Positions 7,261-10,745 of a stretch of DNA of 10,745 bases are shown one piece after another. Location of the stretch: assembly GCA_023437885.1 (NCBI GenBank), contig JAEZFH010000332.1:1-10745 (forward strand). Direction: 5' to 3'. Numbering within the stretch: position 1 is the stretch's first letter; each line of letters opens with the position of its first letter. This DNA is from Bacillota bacterium. Lineage in GTDB: Bacteria; Bacillota; Clostridia; Lachnospirales; Lachnospiraceae. Under the pieces are notes generated by a model. That model saw only the letters and a list, made by a program, of their open reading frames with translations, had not been told where the DNA came from and did not search any database. Made by a program: the position numbers and the translations under genes.

Positions 7261-7295
7261 AACAGCCACCGGAGAAAAACTCTCCAGTGGCTGTT
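7261..7295 (+). terminator. Hairpin terminator after the LysM-hydrolase gene
   Basis: AACAGCCAC-C-GGAGA (7261-7275) pairs with TCTCC-A-GTGGCTGTT (7281-7295): 14 base pairs with one mismatch around a 5-base loop, 21 bases after the stop. The tail is TGTATAAT rather than a clean T run, so the intrinsic terminator call is good on stem strength and position but not textbook. The near-symmetry could let it act on both strands. Confidence 0.72.
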
Positions 7296-7408
7296 GTATA
7301 ATATAGGCTGGAGGCAGTCTGGAAAGTGATATGCTGTCCCCGTTGTAATTTTGATCTTATTAAACTGTAAAGAGGAATACTTCTAATCACAATTCTTAGA
7401 CTTATTTT

Positions 7409-7516
7409 TTACATGTTCTCAGGTGTGTTCTCAGGCATATTCTCAAGAATAATCTCCGGCATTTCCGACAACTTCAAAAATTCTTCCGGGCTTAATCCTA
7501 ATACTATATTCCGCAT
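7409..7516 (-). CDS. Possible small ORF or gene remnant, 35 residues, unrecognised
   Basis: An ATG at 7516-7514 with GGAG 6 nt upstream opens a 35-codon frame ending TAA at 7409. The product starts MRNIVLGLSPEEFLKLSEMP and ends with an ENMPENTPENM repeat. It is acidic and looks helical in its first 25 residues, with no signal peptide or membrane segment. The frame is open a further 20 codons upstream of the ATG before an in-frame TAA, and that extension is also protein-like (IIQKSLKLKIPSQFLLLEKI). It may therefore be the surviving C-terminus of a decayed larger gene rather than a functional small protein. I do not recognise the family. It sits on the opposite strand to both flanking genes. 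Confidence 0.3.
   Translation of the reverse strand: MRNIVLGLSPEEFLKLSEMPEIILENMPENTPENM
7415..7450. repeat. Three imperfect 12-bp tandem repeats
   Basis: GTTCTCAGGTGT, GTTCTCAGGCAT and ATTCTCAAGAAT lie head to tail at 7415-7426, 7427-7438 and 7439-7450. The period is a multiple of three, and on the minus strand the array encodes the ENxP repeat at the end of the possible small ORF, so the unit could vary in number without breaking that frame. Confidence 0.7.
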
Positions 7517-7567
7517 GATCTTCTCCAGCAATAGAAATTGGGAGGGGATTTTTAATTTTAACGATTT

Positions 7568-7597
7568 TTGAATGATTCTTCGTTATGTGTTGATAAT
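7568..7597 (+). promoter_or_regulatory. Possible promoter of the activase gene
   Basis: TTGAAT (7568-7573) and GATAAT (7592-7597) are 18 bases apart, with 4/6 and 5/6 consensus matches. This would give a leader of roughly 110 bases containing the small AGCCGG/CCGGCT stem at 7618-7635. I saw no recognised riboswitch in that leader. Confidence 0.4.
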
Positions 7598-7713
7598 AAT
7601 TAAATATCCATAGCAGCAGCCGGAAGTAGCCGGCTCATATTAAAAATCGGATTGAAAATACAGCGGATTCAGGAAAACTGAGTTTTTGCAGAATGATATT
7701 AGGAGAGGTAGCG

Positions 7714-10062
7714 ATGGAACAATACAGACTGGGAATTGATATCGGCTCAACCACGGTAAAGCTGGCATTATTGGGTGGGGAGAATCAATTGGTTTACTGC
7801 GATTACCGGAGACATTTATCGGACATCAGAAGCACCCTGCAGCAATTGGCGAAGGAATGCTATCAGAAGCTGGGAGAAATCCCGGTACGAATCTGCATCA
7901 CCGGCTCCGGCGGGCTGTCCGTGTCCAAATGGCTTAATTTTACCTTTGTACAGGAGGTGATTGCCTGCAGCAAGGCAGTGGAGACCTATATCCCGGAAGC
8001 CGATATCGCAATTGAGTTGGGCGGGGAGGATGCCAAGATTACTTATTTCCGGGGTGGAATAGAGCAGAGAATGAACGGAAGCTGTGCGGGCGGGACCGGG
8101 GCCTTCATCGACCAGATGGCAGTGCTGCTGGATACGGATGCCGAGGGCTTGAATGAATATGCGAAGAAGCACCGGGTGATTTATCCCATTGCCTCCCGGT
8201 GTGGGGTATTTGCCAAGACCGACGTCCAGCCCCTGATTAACGACGGGGTCTGCAAGGAGGATATTGCAGCCTCCATCCTTCAGGCGGTCGTAAACCAGAC
8301 CATCGGCGGACTGGCCTGCGGCAAGCCGATTCGTGGCAGTGTGGCATTCCTGGGAGGGCCACTGTATTTCCTCTCCCAGCTTCGGGAACGGTTCTCCAGC
8401 AGCCTGAACCTGGAAACGCACCAGGCAATCGCACCGGAGCATTCCCAGGTTTATGTCGCTATGGGAGCTGCCCTATCCTCCGGCAGGGAGCAGGAGATAA
8501 GATTAAGTGAACTGGTCAGCAGAGTAAAGAGGATCAAGGAGGGTAGCAGGGAGATTACAACGAGCGGCACGCTTAGCGAGCCACTCTTAGGCTCAGTGAA
8601 GCACCTGAAGCCTCTTTTTGCAGACGAGGAAGAATACAAGGCCTTCCGACAGCGCCATGGAGCTGCTCAGACAACAAAAAGAGAATTGGACACCTATTCC
8701 GGCAGTGCCTTTCTTGGAATCGACGCCGGCTCCACTACGACGAAGGTGGCTTTAATCGGAGAGGAGGGAGAGCTTTTGTTCTCCCATTATTCCGGCAATG
8801 AAGGGGAGCCATTGAATAAACTGATACCGGTGCTGCTCCGGCTCTATGACCGGCTTCCCCAGGGAGTCAAAATAAGCAAATGCGCTGTCACAGGCTACGG
8901 GGAGGCCTTAATGAAGGTAGCCCTCCATGCGGATATCGGAGAGATCGAGACGATTGCCCATTACAAAGCGGCAAGGCATTTCCTGCCGGAGGTGGATTTC
9001 ATTCTGGATATCGGTGGACAGGATATGAAATGTCTTAGAATTAAAAATGGGGCCATTGACAGCATTCTCCTAAATGAAGCCTGCTCCTCCGGGTGCGGTT
9101 CCTTTTTGGAGGGCTTCGCCAAATCTCTGGGTCTGACGGCGGAGCAGTTTGCCCAGGAAGCCATCTTTGCCAAGGCTCCGGTGGATTTAGGAACCAAATG
9201 CACGGTCTTCATGAATTCCAAGGTAAAGCAGGCTCAAAAGGAGGGAGTGACCCTTTCGGACCTGTCGGCCGGCTTATGTTATTCTGTGGTAAAAAATGCG
9301 CTGTATAAGGTGATTAAGCTGCGAAGCGAGCAGGACCTTGGAGCTCACATCATCGTACAGGGCGGTACCTTCTATAATGATGCTGTACTAAGATGCTTTG
9401 AACTGGTAACCGGAAGGGACGCAGTGAGACCGGATATTGCCGGGCTCATGGGAGCTTACGGAGCTGCGCTGATGGCGAGGGAGCGCTATGCCAGCGGGGA
9501 AGAGAGTTCCTTCCTGACCAAGGAGGAACTGGCAGAGTTCTCTGTAAAATCGGATCACCGCCGCTGCAGCCATTGTACGAACCACTGCCTGCTTACAATC
9601 AATACCTTTTCAAGCGGTGAGAGCTATACGGCCGGTAACCGCTGTGAGCGCGGACTTGGTATGGAGGTCTCCCGGAGCAGTACCTTGCCGAATCTATATG
9701 ATTACAAATACAAAAGAACCTTTGCTTATCCGCCGCTATCTCCGGAGGAGGCATACCGGGGAGTGATCGGCATCCCGAGGGTTTTGAACCAGTACGAGAA
9801 TTATCCCTTCTGGTTCACTTTCTTTACGTCCCTGGGGTTTCGGGTAATCCTTTCCGATCCCTCCTCCAAGCGGCTGTATGAGAAAGGGCTGGAAACCATA
9901 CCGTCGGAATCCGTGTGCTATCCGGCCAAGCTGTGCCACGGGCATATCCTGAATCTAATCGGTAAGGGTGTGGATACCATCTTTTATCCGTCGGTGGTAT
10001 ACGAGACAAAGGAATACCAGGAAGCGGATAACCATTATAACTGTCCCATCGTAATATCCTAA
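7714..10062 (+). CDS. Acyl-CoA dehydratase activase-related protein, two ASKHA domains, truncated by in-frame TAA
   Basis: A BadF/BadG/BcrA/BcrD (HgdC-like) ATPase; such activases drive electrons from a [4Fe-4S] cluster into 2-hydroxyacyl-CoA dehydratases. Read from ATG 7714 (AGGAG 8 nt upstream; the earlier ATG at 7693 has no ribosome site) it is 782 residues. Domain 1 (about 4-260) has DIGSTT (9-14), NGSCAGGTGAF with C124, and SRCGVF with C163. Domain 2 (about 332-590) has DAGSTT (337-342), NEACSSGCGSF with C457 and C461, and GTKCTVF with C496. A Cys cluster follows: C618, C621, C625, C644. Then comes a DUF2229-like region from about 683 (IGIPRVLNQYENYPFWFTFF, SVCYPAKLCHGH). The frame ends at TAA 10060-10062 after NCPIVIS, inside that region, and homologous sequence continues in the same frame beyond it. 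The physiological partner of this long, two-domain subfamily is not established from the sequence. Confidence 0.92.
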   Translation: MEQYRLGIDIGSTTVKLALLGGENQLVYCDYRRHLSDIRSTLQQLAKECYQKLGEIPVRICITGSGGLSVSKWLNFTFVQEVIACSKAVETYIPEADIAIELGGEDAKITYFRGGIEQRMNGSCAGGTGAFIDQMAVLLDTDAEGLNEYAKKHRVIYPIASRCGVFAKTDVQPLINDGVCKEDIAASILQAVVNQTIGGLACGKPIRGSVAFLGGPLYFLSQLRERFSSSLNLETHQAIAPEHSQVYVAMGAALSSGREQEIRLSELVSRVKRIKEGSREITTSGTLSEPLLGSVKHLKPLFADEEEYKAFRQRHGAAQTTKRELDTYSGSAFLGIDAGSTTTKVALIGEEGELLFSHYSGNEGEPLNKLIPVLLRLYDRLPQGVKISKCAVTGYGEALMKVALHADIGEIETIAHYKAARHFLPEVDFILDIGGQDMKCLRIKNGAIDSILLNEACSSGCGSFLEGFAKSLGLTAEQFAQEAIFAKAPVDLGTKCTVFMNSKVKQAQKEGVTLSDLSAGLCYSVVKNALYKVIKLRSEQDLGAHIIVQGGTFYNDAVLRCFELVTGRDAVRPDIAGLMGAYGAALMARERYASGEESSFLTKEELAEFSVKSDHRRCSHCTNHCLLTINTFSSGESYTAGNRCERGLGMEVSRSSTLPNLYDYKYKRTFAYPPLSPEEAYRGVIGIPRVLNQYENYPFWFTFFTSLGFRVILSDPSSKRLYEKGLETIPSESVCYPAKLCHGHILNLIGKGVDTIFYPSVVYETKEYQEADNHYNCPIVIS

Positions 10063-10745
10063 CCGGAGGTAATCCGGGGGAATGTGGATGACTTGAAGCA
10101 AGGAGACCTCCGGCTGATCAATCCGTTCCTGTCCATGGACAATAAAAAGAAATTAATCCGGCGGATGGAGGAGGTACTAAAAAGCTATTCCGTCAGTAAA
10201 GAGGAGGTCAGAAGAGCGGTCCGCCTGGCAGAGCAGGAGCAGGAACAATACAAGAGGGACCTGCGGCAGCAGGGCGAGGAGGCCCTGGCATATATCCGGG
10301 AGCAGAAGCTCAAGGGAATTGTATTATGCGGAAAACCCTATCATGTGGATCCGGAGATCAATCATGGGATTGCCAGGCTGATCGTATCCTATGGTATGGC
10401 TGTACTGACGGAAGACAGCATTGCGCATCTCTCCCCTTTGCGGCAGAAGCTCCGGGTTGTGGATCAATGGGTATACAATTCCAGGCTGTACCGGGCCGCT
10501 TCCCTGGTGGCGGAGGTACCGGAGCTGGAGTTGATACAGTTGAATTCCTTCGGCTGCGGATTGGATGCGGTAACCTCGGATCAGATTTCGGAGATTCTGG
10601 AAGCCGGAGGCAAGCTTTATACGATGCTGAAGATTGACGAGGGAAATAATCTGGGGGCAGCAGGGATACGAATCCGCTCCCTGAAGGCAGCAGCCAGAGA
10701 GAGGGATATGCAGGGGGAGGGATTGGGAAATGAGCAGTGTATTGC
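10063..10745 (+). pseudogene. Downstream continuation of the activase gene after the in-frame stop, partial
   Basis: In the same frame as 7714-10062, 227 codons run without a stop to the window edge. They continue the DUF2229/COG3580-like region: PEVIRGNVDDL directly after the TAA, INPFLSMDNKKKLIRRMEE, then LCGKPYHVDPEINHGI, QLNSFGCGLDAVTSDQISE and KIDEGNNLGAAGIRIRSL. These last three are characteristic blocks of long activase-family proteins, in the expected order, so this was part of one gene of more than 1,000 codons. The stop sits where a Tyr codon (TAC or TAT) would fit. GGAGG lies just after it (10067-10071) and a GTG at 10084 follows, so reinitiation is conceivable but the spacing is poor. 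It is a nonsense-mutated gene, a base-call error, or less likely a split or recoded gene. Confidence 0.82.

Larger units (their letters stand above)
7240..7713. other. Intergenic region of about 470 bases without a confident gene
   Basis: Apart from the terminator hairpin, I see no gene of recognisable family here. The region is AT-rich. It contains a possible small minus-strand ORF (7409-7516), a plausible promoter for the downstream activase gene (7568-7597), and a 6-bp stem with 6-base loop (AGCCGG/CCGGCT, 7618-7635). No tRNA, CRISPR array or insertion-sequence ends were recognised. Confidence 0.6.

Noticed and set aside
7669..7687. TCAG-GAAAA-CTGA stem followed by five T just before the activase gene, as an attenuator
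   Set aside because: The stem is only four base pairs, too weak to call a terminator or riboswitch element.
7816..8442. A 208-codon minus-strand frame opposite the activase gene
   Set aside because: It lies wholly within the first ATPase domain, whose plus-strand motifs are clear; the antisense translation has no family features. Long antisense frames are common in GC-richer genes.
10060..10062. Selenocysteine or pyrrolysine recoding at the activase internal stop
   Set aside because: The codon is TAA, which neither system uses.
10326..10637. A 103-codon plus-strand frame near the right edge
   Set aside because: It is out of phase with the activase continuation, which carries the conserved motifs. 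The Cys/Gly/Trp-rich translation is typical of a shifted frame.

Overview
The window looks like a chromosomal segment of a low-to-moderate-GC, Gram-positive anaerobe, most likely a Lachnospiraceae-type clostridium. The evidence is a YesM/YesN-type two-component pair beside an RbsABC-like sugar transporter locus, strong GGAGG ribosome sites with several TTG starts, and a double-domain acyl-CoA dehydratase activase. The assignment to family level is inference.

Left half (1-5126), minus strand: one operon reading leftwards from a clear promoter at 5098-5126. Gene order is YesN-like response regulator, YesM-like histidine kinase, tandem ABC ATPase homologue, sugar-binding lipoprotein, and the first 35 codons of a membrane permease that runs off the left edge. 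Three things set this operon apart. The kinase has no membrane or extracellular sensor. The ABC protein has lost the catalytic residues of both nucleotide-binding domains. The response regulator reading frame is broken between receiver and DNA-binding parts, with a TTGA stop/start overlap at the break. The simplest reading is that the binding protein, permease and pseudo-ATPase form a ligand-sensing complex that signals to the cytosolic kinase rather than, or as well as, importing sugar. This is a hypothesis.

Middle (5127-7300), plus strand: a divergent gene for a secreted LysM protein carrying two tandem alpha/beta hydrolase domains, each with an apparently complete Ser-Asp-His triad, followed by a long hairpin.

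Spacer (7296-7713): no confident gene. It holds a possible 35-codon minus-strand ORF with 12-bp tandem repeats, and a plausible promoter for the next gene.

Right (7714-10745), plus strand: a visibly more GC-rich gene for a BadF/BcrA/HgdC-type activase with two ASKHA ATPase domains, a Cys-rich motif and a DUF2229-like region. Its frame is interrupted by a single in-frame TAA at 10060-10062, after which the same frame stays open with family-typical sequence to the window end. The frameshift in the regulator and this stop codon are two gene-breaking lesions within 6 kb. Both could be real or could be base-call errors.
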